A stretch of DNA of 64,000 nt, from contig NC_079885.1 of the NCBI RefSeq assembly GCF_029227915.1, forward strand, positions 28,213,001-28,277,000. The letters are read 5' to 3'. The notes under the pieces were generated by a model, which was not told the origin of the DNA, searched no databases, and saw only the letters and a list, made by a program, of their open reading frames with translations. Positions 49,217 through 63,559 of this stretch are shown in pieces. Source of the stretch: Hydractinia symbiolongicarpus (taxonomy: Eukaryota; Cnidaria; Hydrozoa; Anthoathecata; Hydractiniidae). How positions within the stretch are numbered: the first letter of the stretch is position 1; the number at the start of each line of letters is the position of its first letter. The position numbers were made by a program, and so were the translations under genes.

Positions 49217-52200
49217 GTAGCGTTTTTTTTAAAAGTTTAGATAAATAAGTCATTTTGTACTGTGGGACCAAACCTAGGCGTGAGCGCGCGTTGAAGAAAT
49301 AGAAACACTTTCAAAAACTACATTTCATTGACTTTCTAACGGTGTCTATCCGTTTGAGTTACAACAGTTGCGTCACATGTTCGTACTAACATGTATTTAG
49401 TGATTTGTTTCCGATATTACTAAGTTGTATCGCTTTTAACAGTGAAACGATTGACTGTGGGACTTAATTAAAGTGATTCTGGACTGTGACCTTATAAATG
49501 TGATAAATGAGTCGATTGAACTCCAAGGAATAACATTCTTCTTAATTTGACATGATTGCCGGAACTCAGCGATTACACTGGGCGTTGAGGTAGCACTTCA
49601 TTTAAAAATTTAGATAAATAAGTCATTTCTTACTGTGGGATCAATCCTAGCCGTTATCGCGCACTAAAGAAATAGAGACAGTTTTAAAAACTACATTTCA
49701 ATGACTTTCTAACGGTATCAATCCGCTTGAGTTACAACGGTTGCGTCACGTATTTGTACCAACATGTATTTAGTGATTTTTTTCCGATATTACTAAGTTG
49801 TACTGCTTTTGACAGTGAAACGATTGACTGTGGGACTTAGTTGAAGTGATTCTGTACTGTGACCTTATGAATGTGATAAGTGAGACAATTGGACCCAAGA
49901 AATAACATTCTTCTTACCTTGATATGATTGCTGGAATTTACCGATTTCACTGGGCGCTGTGGTAGCGCTTCATTTTAAAATTTAGATAAATAAGTCTTTT
50001 CTACGGTGGGACCAATCCTAGCCGTTAGCGCGCGCTGAAGAAAGAGAAACAGTTTTAAAAACTAAATTTCATTGACTCTCTAACGGTATGAGTCCGTTTC
50101 AATTACAACGGTTGCGTCACATATTCGTACCAACATGTATTTAGCTATATTTTTCTGATTTTACTAGGTTGAATCGTTTTTAACAGTGAAAAGATTGACT
50201 GTGGGACTTATTAGAACTGATTTTGGACTTTGACCTCAAAAATGTGATAAATGAGACAATTGAACCCAAGAAATAACATTCTTCTTAATTTGACATGATT
50301 TCGTAAATTCAGCGATTACACTCGGCCCTATGGTAGCGCTTCACTTAAAACTTTTTATAAAAAAAGTCATTTCTTTTACTGTGGGACCAATCCTAGCCGT
50401 TATCGCGCGCTCAAGAAAGAGAAACAGTTTTAAAAACTACATTTCAATGACTTTCTAACGGTATAAATCCGTTTGAGTTACAACGGTTGCGTCACATATT
50501 CGTACCAACATGTATTTAGCGATAGTATTCGGGTATTACTAGGATGCTTCGCTTTTAACAGTGAAACGATGGACTGTGGGACTTAATTGACCTTATTTTC
50601 GACTGTGACCTTATAAATTTGATAAGTGAGACAATTGGACCCAAGAAATAACATTCTTCTTACCTTGACATGATTGCTTGAAATTACCGATTTCACTGAG
50701 CGCTGTGGTAGCGCTTCATTTAAAAATTTAGATAAATAAGTCTTTTCTACGGTGGGACCAATCCTAGCCGTTAGCGCGCGCTGAAGAAAGGGAGACAGTT
50801 TTAAAAACTACATTTCATTGACTTTCTAACGGTATCATTCCGTTTCAATTACAACGGTTGCGTCACATATTCGTACGAACATGTATTTAGCGATATTTTT
50901 CTGATTTTGCTAGGTTGCATCGCTATTAACAGTGAAAGGATTGACTTTGGGACTTAATTGAACTGATTTTGGACTTTGACCTCAAAAATGTAATACATGA
51001 CACCATTGGACCCAAGAAATAACATTCTTCTTAATTTGACATGATTTCGTGAATTCAGCGATTACACTCGGCCCTATGGTAGCGCTTCACTTAAAACTTT
51101 ATATAAAATAAGTCATTTTTTTTACTGTGGGACCAATCCTAGCCGTTATCGCGCGCTGAAGAAAGAGAGACAGTTTTAAAAACTACATTTCAATGACTTT
51201 CTCACGGCATAAATCCGTTTGAGTTACAACGGTTGCGTCACATATTCGTACCAACATGTATTTAGCGATAGTATTCGGGTATTACTAGGATGCATCGCTT
51301 TTAACAGTGAAACGATGGACTGTGGGACTTAATTGAACTTATTTTGGACTGTGACCTTATAAATGTGATAAGTGAGACAATTGGACCCAAGAAATAACAT
51401 TCTTCTTACCTTGACATGAATGCTGGAATTTACCGATTTCACTGGGCGCTGTGGAAGCGTTTTTTTTAAAAGTTTAGATAAATAAGTCATTTTGTACTGT
51501 GGGACCAAACCTAGGCGTGAGCGCGCATTGAAGAAATAGAAACACTTTCAAAAACTACATTTCATTGACTTTCTAACAGTGTCAATCCGTTTGAGTTACA
51601 ACAGTTGCGTCACATGTTCGTACCAACATGTATTTAGTGATTTGTTTCCGATATTACTAAGTTGTATCGCTTTTAACAGTGAAACGATTGACTGTGGGAC
51701 TTAATTGAAGTGATTCTGGACTGTGACCTTATAAATGTGATAAATGAGTCGATTGAACTCCAAGGAATAACATTCTTCTTAATTTGACATGATTGCCGGA
51801 ACTCAGCGATTACACTGGGCGTTGAGGTAGCACTTCATTTAAAAATTTAGATAAGTAAGTCATTTCTTACTGTGGGACCAATCCTAGCCGTTATCGCGCA
51901 CTAAAGAAATAGAGACAGTTTTAAAAACTACATTTCAATGACTTTCTAACGGTATCATTCCGCTTGAGTTACAACGGTTGCGTCACGTATTTGTACCAAC
52001 ATGTATTTAGTGATTTTTTTCCGATATTACTAAGTTGCACTGCTTTTGACAGTGAAACGATTGACTGTGGGACTTAGTTGAAGTGATTCTGTACTGTGAC
52101 CTTATGAATGTGATAAGTGAGACAATTGGACCCAAGAAATAACATTCTTCTTACCTTGACATGATTGCTGGAATTTACCGATTTCACTGGGCGCTGTGGT

Positions 52201-53690
52201 AGCGCTTCATTTTAAAATTTAGATAAATAAGTCTTTTCTACGGTGGGACCAATCCTAGCCGTTAGCGCGCGCTGAAGAAAGAGAAACAGTTTTAAAAACT
52301 AAATTTCATTGACTCTCTAACGGTATGAGTCCGTTTCAATTACAACGGTTGCGTCACATATTCGTACCAACATGTATTTAGCTATATTTTTCTGATTTTA
52401 CTAGGTTGAATCGTTTTTAACAGTGAAAAGATTGATTGTGGGACTTATTAGAACTGATTTTGGACTTTGACCTCAAAAATGTGATAAATGAGACAATTGA
52501 ACCCAAGAAATAACATTCTTCTTAATTTGACATGATTTCGTGAATTCAGCGATTACACTCGGCCCTATGGTAGCGCTTCACTTAAAACTTTTTATAAAAA
52601 AGTCATTTCTTTTACTGTGGGACCAATCCTAGCCGTTATCGCGCGCTCAAGAAAGAGAAACAGTTTTAAAAACTTCATTTCAATGACTTTCTAACGGTAT
52701 AAATCCGTTTGAGTTACAACGGTTGCGTCACATATTCGTACCAACATGTATTTAGCGATAGTATTGGGGTATTACTAGGATGCATCGCTTTTAACAGTGA
52801 AACGATGGACTGTCGGACTTAATTGAACTTATTTTGGACTGTGACCTTATAAATTTGATAAGTGAGACAATTGGACCCAAGAAATAACATTCTTCTTACC
52901 TTGACATGATTGCTTGAATTTACCGATTTCACTGAGCGCTGTGGTAGCGCTTCATTTAAAAATTTAGATAAATAAGTCTTTTCTACGGTGGGACCAATCC
53001 TAGCCGTTAGCGCGCGCTGAAGAAAGGGAGAAAGTTTTAAAAACTACATTTCATTGACTTTCTAACGGTATCATTTCGTTTCAATTACAACGGTTGCGTC
53101 ACATATTCGTACGAACATGTATTTAGCGATATTTTTCTGATTTTACTAGGTTGCATCCCTTTTAACAGTGAAAGGATTGACTTTGGGACTTAATTGAACT
53201 GATTTTGGACTTTGACCTCAAAAATTTGATACATGTTACCATTGGACCCAAGAAATAACATTTTTCTTAATTTGACATGATTTCGTGAATTCAGCGATTA
53301 CACTCGGCCCTATGGTAGCGCTTCACTTAAAACTTTATATAAAATAAGTCATTTTTTTTACTGTGGGACCAATCCTAGCCGTTATCGCGCGCTGAAGAAA
53401 GAGAGACAGTTTTAAAAACTACATTTCCATGACTTTCTCACGGCATAAATCCGTTTGAGTTACAACGGTTGCGTCACATATTCGTACCAACATGTATTTA
53501 GCGATAGTATTCGGGTATTACTAGGATGCATCGCTTTTAACAGTGAAACGATGGACTGTGGGACTTAATTGAACTTATTTTGGACTGTGACCTTATAATT
53601 TTGATAAGTGAGACAATTGGACCCAAGAAATAACATTCTTCTTACCTTGACATGATTGCTTGAATTTACCGATTTTACTGAGCGCTGTGG
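49217..53690 (+). repeat. Six-monomer higher-order repeat, right arm (about 2238 bp)
   Basis: The markers gtcgattgaactccaagg (about 49508 and 51746) and gcgttgaggtagcacttc (about 49581 and 51819) recur at 2238 bp, and again about 4470 bp (twelve monomers) later near 56216 and 56288. The gcgttttttttaaaag unit occurs at about 49218, 51466, 54440 and 55930. The six-unit period matches that of the left arm, so the retrotransposon landed inside an already formed HOR region. Confidence 0.7.
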
Positions 53691-56600
53691 TAGCGCTTCA
53701 TTTAAAAATTTAGATAAATAAGTCTTTTCTACGGTGGGACCAATCCTAGCCGTTAGCGCGCGCTGAAGAAAGGGAGACAGTTTTAAAAACTACATTTCAT
53801 TGACTTTCTAACGGTATCATTCCGTTTCAATTACAACGGTTGCGTCACATATTCGTACGAACATGTATTTAGCGATATTTTTCTGATTTTGCTAGGTTGC
53901 ATCGCTTTTAACAGTGAAAGGATTGACTTTGGGACTTAATTGAACTGATTTTGGACTTTGACCTCAAAAATGTAATACATGAGACCATTGGACCCAAGAA
54001 ATAACATTCTTCTTAATTTGACATGATTTCGTGAATTCAGCGATTACACTCGGCCCTATGGTAGCGCTTCACTTAAAACTTTATATAAAATAAGTCATTT
54101 TTTTTACTGTGGGACCAATCCTAGCCGTTATCGCGCGCTGAAGAAAGAGAGACAGTTTTAAAAACTACATTTCAATGACTTTCTCACGGTATAAATCCGT
54201 TTGAGTTACAACGGTTGCGTCACATATTCGTACCAACATGTATTTAGCGATAGTATTCGGGTATTACTAGGATGCATCGCTTTTAACAGTGAAACGATGG
54301 ACTGTGGGACTTAATTGAACTTATTTTGGACTGTGACCTTATAAATGTGATAAGTGAGACAATTGGACCCAAGAAATAACATTCTTCTTACCTTGACATG
54401 ATTGCTGGAATTTACCGATTTCACTGGGCGCTGTGGTAGCGTTTTTTTTAAAAGTTTAGATAAATAAATCATTTTGTACTGTGGGACCAAACCTAGGCGT
54501 GAGCGCGCGTTGAAGAAATAGAAACACTTTCAAAAACTACATTTCATTGACTTTCTAACGGTGTCAATCCGTTTGAGTTACAACAGTTGCGTCACAAGTT
54601 CGTACCAACATGTATTTAGCGATAGTATTCGGGTATTACTAGGATGCATCGCTTTTAACAGTGAAACGATGGACTGTGGGACTTAATTGAACTTATTTTG
54701 GACTGTGACCTTATAAATTTGATAAGTGAGACAATTGGACCCAAGAAATAACATTCTTCTTACCTTGACATGATTGCTTGAATTTACCGATTTCACTGAG
54801 CGCTGTGGTAGCGCTTCATTTAAAAATTTAGATAAATAAGTCTTTTCTACGGTGGGACCAATCCTAGCCGTTAGCGCGCGCTGAAGAAAGGGAGACAGTT
54901 TTAAAAACTACATTTCATTGACTTTCTAACGGTATCATCCCGTTTCAATTACAACGGTTGCGTCACATATTCGTACGAACATGTACTTAGCGATATTTTT
55001 CTGATTTTACTAGAATGCATCGCTTTTAACAGTGAAAGGATTGACTTTGGGACTTAATTGAACTGATTTTGGACTTTGACCTCAAAAATGTGATACATGA
55101 GACCATTGGACCCAAGAAATAACATTCTTCTTAATTTGACATGATTTCGTGAATTCAGCGATTACACTCGGCCCTATGGTAGCGCTTCACTTAAAGCTTT
55201 ATATAAAATAAGTCATTTTTTTTACTGTGGGACCAATCCTAGCCGTTATCGCGCGCTGAAGAAAGAGAGACAGTTTTAAAAACTACATTTCCATGACTTT
55301 CTCACGGCATAAATCCGTTTGAGTTACAACGGTTGCGTCACATATTCGTACCAACATGTATTTAGCGATAGTATTCGGGTATTACTAGGATGCATCGCTT
55401 TTAACAGTGAAACGATGGACTGTGGGACTTAATTGAACTTATTTTGGACTGTGACCTTATAAATGTGATAAGTGAGACAATTGGACCCAAGAAATAACAT
55501 TCTTCTTACCTTGACATGATTGCTGGAATTTACCGATTTCACTGGGCGCTGTGGTAGCCCTTCATTTTAAAATTTAGATAAATAAGTCTTTTCTACGGTG
55601 GGACCAATCCTAGCCGTTAGCGCGCGCTGAAGAAAGAGAGACAGTTTAAAAACTACATTTCATTGACTTTCTCACGGTATCATTCCGTTTCAATTACAAC
55701 GGTTGCGTCACATATTCGTACGAACATGTATTTAGATATATTTTTCTGATTTTACTAGGTTGCATCGCTTTTAACAGTGAAAGGATTGACTTTGGGACTT
55801 AATTGAACTGATTTTGGACTTTGACCTCAAAAATGTGATAAATGAGACCATTGGACCCAAGGAATAGCATTTTTCTTAATTTGACATGATTGCTGGAATT
55901 TACCGATTTCGCTGGGCGCTGTGGTAGCGTTTTTTTTAAAAGTTTAGATAAATAAGTCATTTTGTACTGTGGGACCAAACCTAGGCGTGAGCGCGCGTTG
56001 AAGAAATAGAAACACTTTCAAAAACTACATTTCATTGACTTTCTAACGGTGTCAATCCGTTTGAGTTACAACAGTTGCGTCACATGTTCGTACCAACATG
56101 TATTTAGTGATTTGTTTCCGATATTACTAAGTTGTATCGCTTTTAACAGTGAAACGACTGACTGTGGGACTTAATTGAAGTGATTCTGGACTGTGACCTT
56201 ATAAATGCGATAAATGAGTCGATTGAACTCCAAGGAATAACATTCTTCTTAACTTGACATGATTGCCGGAACTCAGCGATTACACTGGGCGTTGAGGTAG
56301 CACTTCATTTAAAAATTTAGATAAATAAGTCATTTCTTACTGTGGGACCAATCCTAGCCGTTATCGCGCACTAAAGAAATAGAGAGAGTTTTAAAAACTA
56401 CATTTCAATGACTTTCTAACGGTATCAATCCGCTTGAGTTACAATGGTTGCGTCACGTGTTTGTACCAACATGTATTTAGTAATTTTTTTCCGATATTAC
56501 TAAGTTGTACTGCTTTTGACAGTGAAACGATTGACTGTGGGACTTAGTTGAAGTGATTCTGTACTGTGACCTTATGAATGTGATAAATGAGCCAATTGGA

Positions 56601-59600
56601 CTCCAAGGAATAACATTCTTCTTAATTTGACATGATTGCTGAAATTCAGCTATTACACTCGGCCCTATAGTAGCGCTTCACTTAAAAATTTTTATAAAAT
56701 AAGTCCTTTTTTACTGTGGGACCAGTCCTAGCCGTTATCGCGGGCTGAAGAAATTGACACAGTTTCAAAAACTACATTTAATTGACTTTCTAACGGTGTC
56801 AATCCGCTTAACTTACAACGGTTGCGTCACTATTCGTACCAACATGTATTTAGTGATTCTTTTCCGATATTACTAAGTTGTACTGCTTTTGACAGTGAAA
56901 CGATTGACTGTGGGTCTTAGTTGAAGTGAATTTGTACTGTGACCTTATGAATGTGATAAATGAGCCAATTGGACTCCAAGGAATAACATTCTTCTTAATT
57001 TGACATGATTGCTGGATTTCAGCTATTACACTCGGCCCTATAGCAGCGCTTCACTTAAAATTTTTTATAAAATAAGTCCTTTTTTACTGTGGGACCAGTC
57101 CTAGCCGTTATCGCGGGCTGAAGAAATTGACACAGTTTCAAAAACTACATTTAATTGACTTTCTAACGGTGTCAATCCGCTTAACTTACAACGGTTGCGT
57201 CACTATTCGTACCAACATGTATTTAGTGATTCTTTTTCGATATTACTAAGTTGTATTGCTTTTGACAGTGAAACGATTGACTGGGGGTCTTAGTTGAAGT
57301 GATTCTGTACTGTGACCTTATAAATGTAATAAATGAGCCAATTGGACTTCAAGGAATAACATTCTTCTTAATTTGACATGATTGCTGGAATTCAGCGATT
57401 TCACTGGGCGCTGTGGGAGCGTTTTATAAATAAGTTTAGATAAATAAGTCATTTTGTACTGTGGGACCAATCCCAGCCGTTAGCGCGCGTTGAACAAATA
57501 GAGACAGTTTCAAATACTACATTTCATTGACTTTCTAACAGTATCATTCCGTTTCAACTACAACGGTTGCGTCACATATTCGTACCAACATGTACTTTAT
57601 GATTTTTTTCCGATATTACTAAGTTTTATCGCTTTTAACAGTGAAAGGATTGACTGTGGGACTTAATTGAACTGATCTTGGACTGTGACCTTAAAAATTT
57701 GATAAGTGAAACAATTGGACTGCAAGAAATAACATTCTTCTTAATTTGACATGATTTCGTGAATTCAGCGATTACACTCGGCCCTATGGTAGCGCTTCAC
57801 TTAAAACTTTATATAAAATAAGTCATTTTTTTACTGTGGGACAAATCCTAGCCGTTATCGCGCGCTGAAGAAAGAGAAACAGTTTTAAAAATTAAATTTC
57901 ATTGACTCTCTAACGGTATCAGTCCGTTTCAATTACAACGGTTGCGTCACATATTCGTACCAACATGGATTTAGCGATATTTTTCTGATTTTACTAGGTT
58001 GAATCGTTTTTAACAGTGAAAAGATTGACTGTGGGACTTATTAGAACTGATTTTGAACTTTGACCTCAAAAATGTGATAAATGAGACAATTGAACCCAAG
58101 AAAAAACATTCTTCTTAATTTGACATGATTTCGTGAATTCAGCGATTACACTCGGCCCTATGGTAGCGCTTCACTTAAAACTTTATATAAAATAAGTCAT
58201 TTTTTTTACTGTGGCACCAATCCTAGCCGTTATTCCGCGCTGAAGAAAGAGAGACAGTTTTAAAAACTACATTTCAATGACTTTCTAACGGTATAAATCC
58301 GTTTGAGTTACAACGGTTGCGTCACATATTCGTACCAACATGTATTTAGCGATAGTATTCGGGTATTACTAGGATGAATCGCTTTTAACAGTGAAACGAT
58401 GGACTGTGGGACTTAATTGAACTTATTTTGGACTGTGACCTTATAAATGTGATAAGTGAGACAATTGGACCCAAGAAATAACATTCTTCTTACCTTGACA
58501 TGATTGCTGGAATTTACTGATTTCACTGGGCGCTGTGGTAGCGCTTCATTTAAAAACTTATATAAAATAAGTCATTTTTTTACTGTGGGACCAATCCTAG
58601 CCGTTAGCGCGCGCTGAAGAAAGAGACACAGTTTTAAATACTACATTTCATTGACTTTCTAACGGTATCAGTCCGTTCTAACTACAACGGTTGCGTAACA
58701 TATTCGTACCAACAAGTACTTAATGATTTTTTTCCGATAATACTAGGTTGCATTGCCTTTAACAGCGAAAGGATTGACTGTGGGACTAAATTGAACTGAT
58801 TTTGGACTTTGACCTCATAAATGTGTTAAATGAGACAACTGGACCCAAGGAATAACATTCTTCTTAATTTGACATGATTGCTGCAATTTACCGATTCGCT
58901 GGGCGCTGTGGTAGCGTTTTATTTAAAAGGTTAGATAAATAAGTCATTTTCTATTGTGGGACCAAACCTAGGCGTGAGCGCGCGTTGAAGAAATAGAAAC
59001 ACTTTCACAAACTACATTTCATTGACTTTCTAACGGTGTCAATCCGTTTGAGTTACAACAGTTGCGTCACATGTTCGTACCAACATGTATTTAGTGATTT
59101 GTTTCCGATATTACTAAGTTGTATCGCTTTTAACAGTGAAACGATTGACTGTGGGACTTAATTGAAGTGATTCTGGATTGCGACCTTATAAATGTGATAA
59201 ATGAGCCAATTGAACTCCAAGGAATAACATTCTTCTTAGTTTGACATGATTGCCGGAACTCAGCGATTACACTGGGCGTTGTGGTAGCACTTCATTTAAA
59301 AATTTAGATAAATAAGTCATTTCTTACTGTGGGACCAATCCTAGCCGTTATCGCGCGCTAAAGAAATAGAGACAGTTTTAAAAACTACATTTCAATGACT
59401 TTCTAACGGTATCAATCCGCTTGAGTTACAACGGTTGCGTCACATATTCGTACCAACATGTATTTAGTGATTTTTTTCCGATATTACTAAGTTGTATAGC
59501 TTTTAACAGTGAAACGATTGACTCTGGGACTTAATTGAAGTAACTTTGGACTGTGACCTTATAAATGTGATAAGTAAGCGAAATGGACACCAAGAAATAA

Positions 59601-60089
59601 CATTCTTCCTAATTTGACATGATTGCCGGAACTCAGCGATTACACTGGTCGCTGTTTGGAGCGCTTCATTTAAAAATTTAGATAAATAAGTCTTTTTTTA
59701 CTGTGGGACCAATCTTGGCCGGTAGCGCTTTGAAGAAATAGAAGCTGTTTCAAAAACTACATTTCAATGACTTTCTAATGGCATCAGTCCGTTTGAGTTA
59801 CAACAGTTGCGTCACATATTCGTACCAACATGTATTAAGTGATATTTTTCTGGTAATACTAGGTTGTATCGCTTTTAACAGTGAAACGATTGACTGTGGG
59901 ACTTAATTGAACTGATTTCGGACTGTGACCTTATAAATGTGATAAGTGAGACAATTGCACCCAAGAAATAACATTCTTCTTAATTTGACATGATTGCTGG
60001 AATTTATCGATTTCACTGGGCGCTGTGGTAGTACTTCATTTTAAAGTTTAGATAAATAAGTCATTTCTTACTGTGGAACCAATCCTGGC

Positions 60090-63078
60090 CGTTAGCGCGC
60101 GTTGAAGAAATAGAGGCAGTTTCAAAAACTACATTTCAATGACTTTCTAACGGTATCAGTCCGTTTGAGTTACAACGGTTGCGTCACATATTCGTACCAA
60201 CATGTATTAAGTGATATTTTTCTGGTAATACTAGGCTGCATCGCTTTTAACAGTGAAACGATTGACTGTGGGACTTAATTGAACTGATTTTGGACTGTGA
60301 CTTTATAAATGTGATAAGTGAGACAATTGGACCCAACAAATAACATTCTTCTTAATTTGACATGATTGCTGGAATTTATCGATTTCACTGGGCGCTGTGG
60401 TAGCGCTTTATATAAAAGTTTAGATGAATAAGTCATTTTGTACTGTGGGACCAATCCTAGCTGTTAGCACGCGCTGAAGAAATAGAAACATTTTCAAAAA
60501 CTACATTTCATTGACTTTCTAACGGTGTCAATCCGCTTAAGTTACATCGGTTGCGTCACGTATTCGTACCAACAAGTACTTAGTGATTTTTTCCCGATAT
60601 TACTAAGTTGTATTGCTTTTGACAGTGAAACGATTGACTGTGGGACTTAATTGAACTGATATTGGACTTTGACCTCATAAATGAGATAAATGAGACAATT
60701 GGACCCAAGGAATAACATTCTTCTTAATTTGACATGATTGCTGCAATTCAGCGATTACACTCGGCCCAATGTTAGCGCTTCACTTAAAAATTTAGATAAA
60801 ATAAGTCATTTTTTACTGTGGGACCAATCCTAGCTGTTTGCGCGCGCTGAAGAAATAGAGACAGTTTCAAATACTACATTTCATTGACTTTCTAAAGGTA
60901 TCAGTCCGTTTGAACTACAACGGTTACGTCACATATTCGTACCAACATGTATTTAGTGATTTTTTTCCGATATTACTAAGTTGTATTGCTTTTGACAGTG
61001 AAACGATTGCCTGTGGGACTTAACTGAAGTGATTCTGGACTGTGACCTTATTAATGTGATAGATGAGCCAATTGGATTCCAAGGAATAACATTCTTCTTA
61101 ATTTGACATGATTTCTGGAATTCAGCGATTACACTCGGCCCTATGGTAGCGCTTCACTTAAAAATTTATATAAAATAAGTCATTTTTTTACTGTGGGACC
61201 AATCCTAGCCGTTATCGCGCGCTGAAGAAATAGAAACAGTTTTAAAAAATACATTTCAATGACTTTCTAGCGGTATAAATCCGTTTGAGTTACAACGGTT
61301 GCGTCACATATTTGTACCAACATGTATTTAGCGATAGTATTCGGATATTACTAGGATGCATCGCTTTTAACAGTGAAACGATGGACTGTTGGACTTAATT
61401 AAACTTCTTTTAGATTGTGACCTTATAAATGTGATAAGTGAGACAATTGGATCCAGGAAATAATATTCTTCTTACCTTGACATGATTGCTGGAATTTACC
61501 GATTTTACCGGGCGCTGTGGTAGCGCTTCATTTTAAAATTTTCATAAAATAAGTCCTTTTTTACTGTGAGACCAATCCTAGCCGTTAGCGCGCGTTGAAG
61601 AAATAGAGGCAGTTTCAAAAACTACATTTCAATGACTTTCTAACGGTATCAGTCCGTTTGAGTTACAACGGTTGCGTCACATATTCGTAACAACATGTAT
61701 TAAGTGATATTTTTCTGGTAATACTAGGCTGCATCGCTTTTAACAGTGAAACGATTGACTGTGGGACTTAATTGAACTGATTTTGGACTGTGACTTTATA
61801 AATGTGATAAGTGAGACAATTGGACCCAACAAATAACATTCTTCTTAATTTGACATGATTGCTGGAATTTATCGATTTCACTGGGCGCTGTGGTAGCGCT
61901 TTATATAAAAGTTTAGATGAATAAGTCATTTTGTACTGTGGGACCAATCCTAGCCGTTAGCACGCGCTGAAGAAATAGAAACATTTTCAAAAACTACATT
62001 TCATTGACTTTCTAACGGTGTCAATCCGCTTAAGTTACATCGGTTGCGTCACGTATTCGTACTAACAAGTACTTAGTGATTTTTTCCCGATATTACTAAG
62101 TTGTATTGCTTTTGACAGTGAAACGATTGACTGTGGGACTTAATTGAACTGATATTGGACTTTGACCTCATAAATGAGATAAATGAGACAATTGGACCCA
62201 AGGAATAACATTCTTCTTAATTTGACATGATTGCTGCAATTCAGCGATTACACTCGGCCCAATGTTAGCGCTTCACTTAAAAATTTAGATAAAATAAGTC
62301 ATTTTTTACTGTGGGACCAATCCTAGCTGTTTGCGCGCGCTGAAGAAATAGAGACAGTTTCAAATACTACATTTCATTGACTTTCTAAAGGTATCAGTCC
62401 GTTTGAACTACAACGGTTACGTCACATATTCGTACCAACATGTATTTAGTGATTTTTTTCCGATATTACTAAGTTGTATTGCTTTTGACAGTGAAACGAT
62501 TGCCTGTGGGACTTAACTGAAGTGATTCTGGACTGTGACCTTATTAATGTGATAGATGAGCCAATTGGATTCCAAGGAATAACATTCTTCTTAATTTGAC
62601 ATGATTTCTGGAATTCAGCGATTACACTCGGCCCTATGGTAGCGCTTCACTTAAAAATTTATATAAAATAAGTCATTTTTTTACTGTGGGACCAATCCTA
62701 GCCGTTATCGCGCGCTGAAGAAATAGAAACAGTTTTAAAAATTACATTTCAATGACTTTCTAGCGGTATAAATCCGTTTGAGTTACAACGGTTGCGTCAC
62801 ATATTTGTACCAACATGTATTTAGCGATAGTATTCGGATATTACTAGGATGCATCGCTTTTAACAGTGAAACGATGGACTGTGGGACTTAATTAAACTTC
62901 TTTTAGATTGTGACCTTATAAATGTGATAAGTGAGACAATTGGACCCAGGAAATAATATTCTTTTTACCTTGACATGATTGCTGGAATTTACCGATTTTA
63001 CTGGGCGCTGTGGTAGCGCTTCATTTTAAAATTTTCATAAAATAAGTCCTTTTTTACTGTGGGACCAATCCTAGCCGT
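60090..63078 (+). repeat. Four-monomer higher-order repeat, two nearly identical copies (about 1493 bp)
   Basis: The block beginning at gcgttgaagaaatagaggc recurs from about 61584. The marker tagatgaataagtcatt is at 60421 and 61914, an offset of 1493 bp. Shared rarities include tagctgtttgcgcgc, ttctagcggtataaatcc and cttcttttagattgtg. Only a few substitutions separate the copies, so this is a recent duplication near the right edge. Confidence 0.8.
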
Positions 63079-63357
63079 TAGTGCGCGCTGAAGAAATAGA
63101 GACAGTTTCAAATACTACATTTCATTGACTTTCTAACGGTATCAGTCCGTTTCAACTACAACGGTTACGTCACATATTCGTACCAACATGTATTTAGTGA
63201 TTTTTTTCCGATATTACTAAGTTGTATTGCTTTTGACAGTGAAACGATTGCCTGTGGGACTTACTTGAAGTGATTCTGGACTGTGACCTTATTAATGTGA
63301 TAGATGAGCCAATTGGATTCCAAGGAATAACATTCATCTTAATTTGACAGGATTTCT

Positions 63358-63559
63358 GGAATTTCTCACGGTTACGTCACATATTCGTACCAACATGTAT
63401 TTAGTGATTTTTTTCCGATATTACTAAGTTGTATTGCTTTTGAAAACGATGGACTGTGACCTTATAAATGTGATAAGTGAGACAATTGGATTCCAAGGAA
63501 TAACATTCTTCTTAATTTGACAAGATTGCTGCAATTCAGCGATTACACTCGGCCCTATG
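63358..63559 (+). repeat. Truncated and internally deleted satellite monomer
   Basis: Unit starts at 63013 and 63560 are 547 bp apart, one monomer plus about 175 bp. At about 63361 ctggaattt joins directly to ctcacggttacgtcac, skipping the end of one unit and the first roughly 145 bp of the next. The same unit then lacks cagtg after gcttttga and about 29 bp between aacgat and ggactgtgac (near 63443-63452). At least three separate losses are therefore clustered in one unit. Confidence 0.8.

Noticed and set aside
48856-50000. A missing ORF1 of the retrotransposon upstream of the ORF
   Set aside because: Satellite sequence begins 33 nt upstream of the start codon; no ORF1 remnant is present at this locus.
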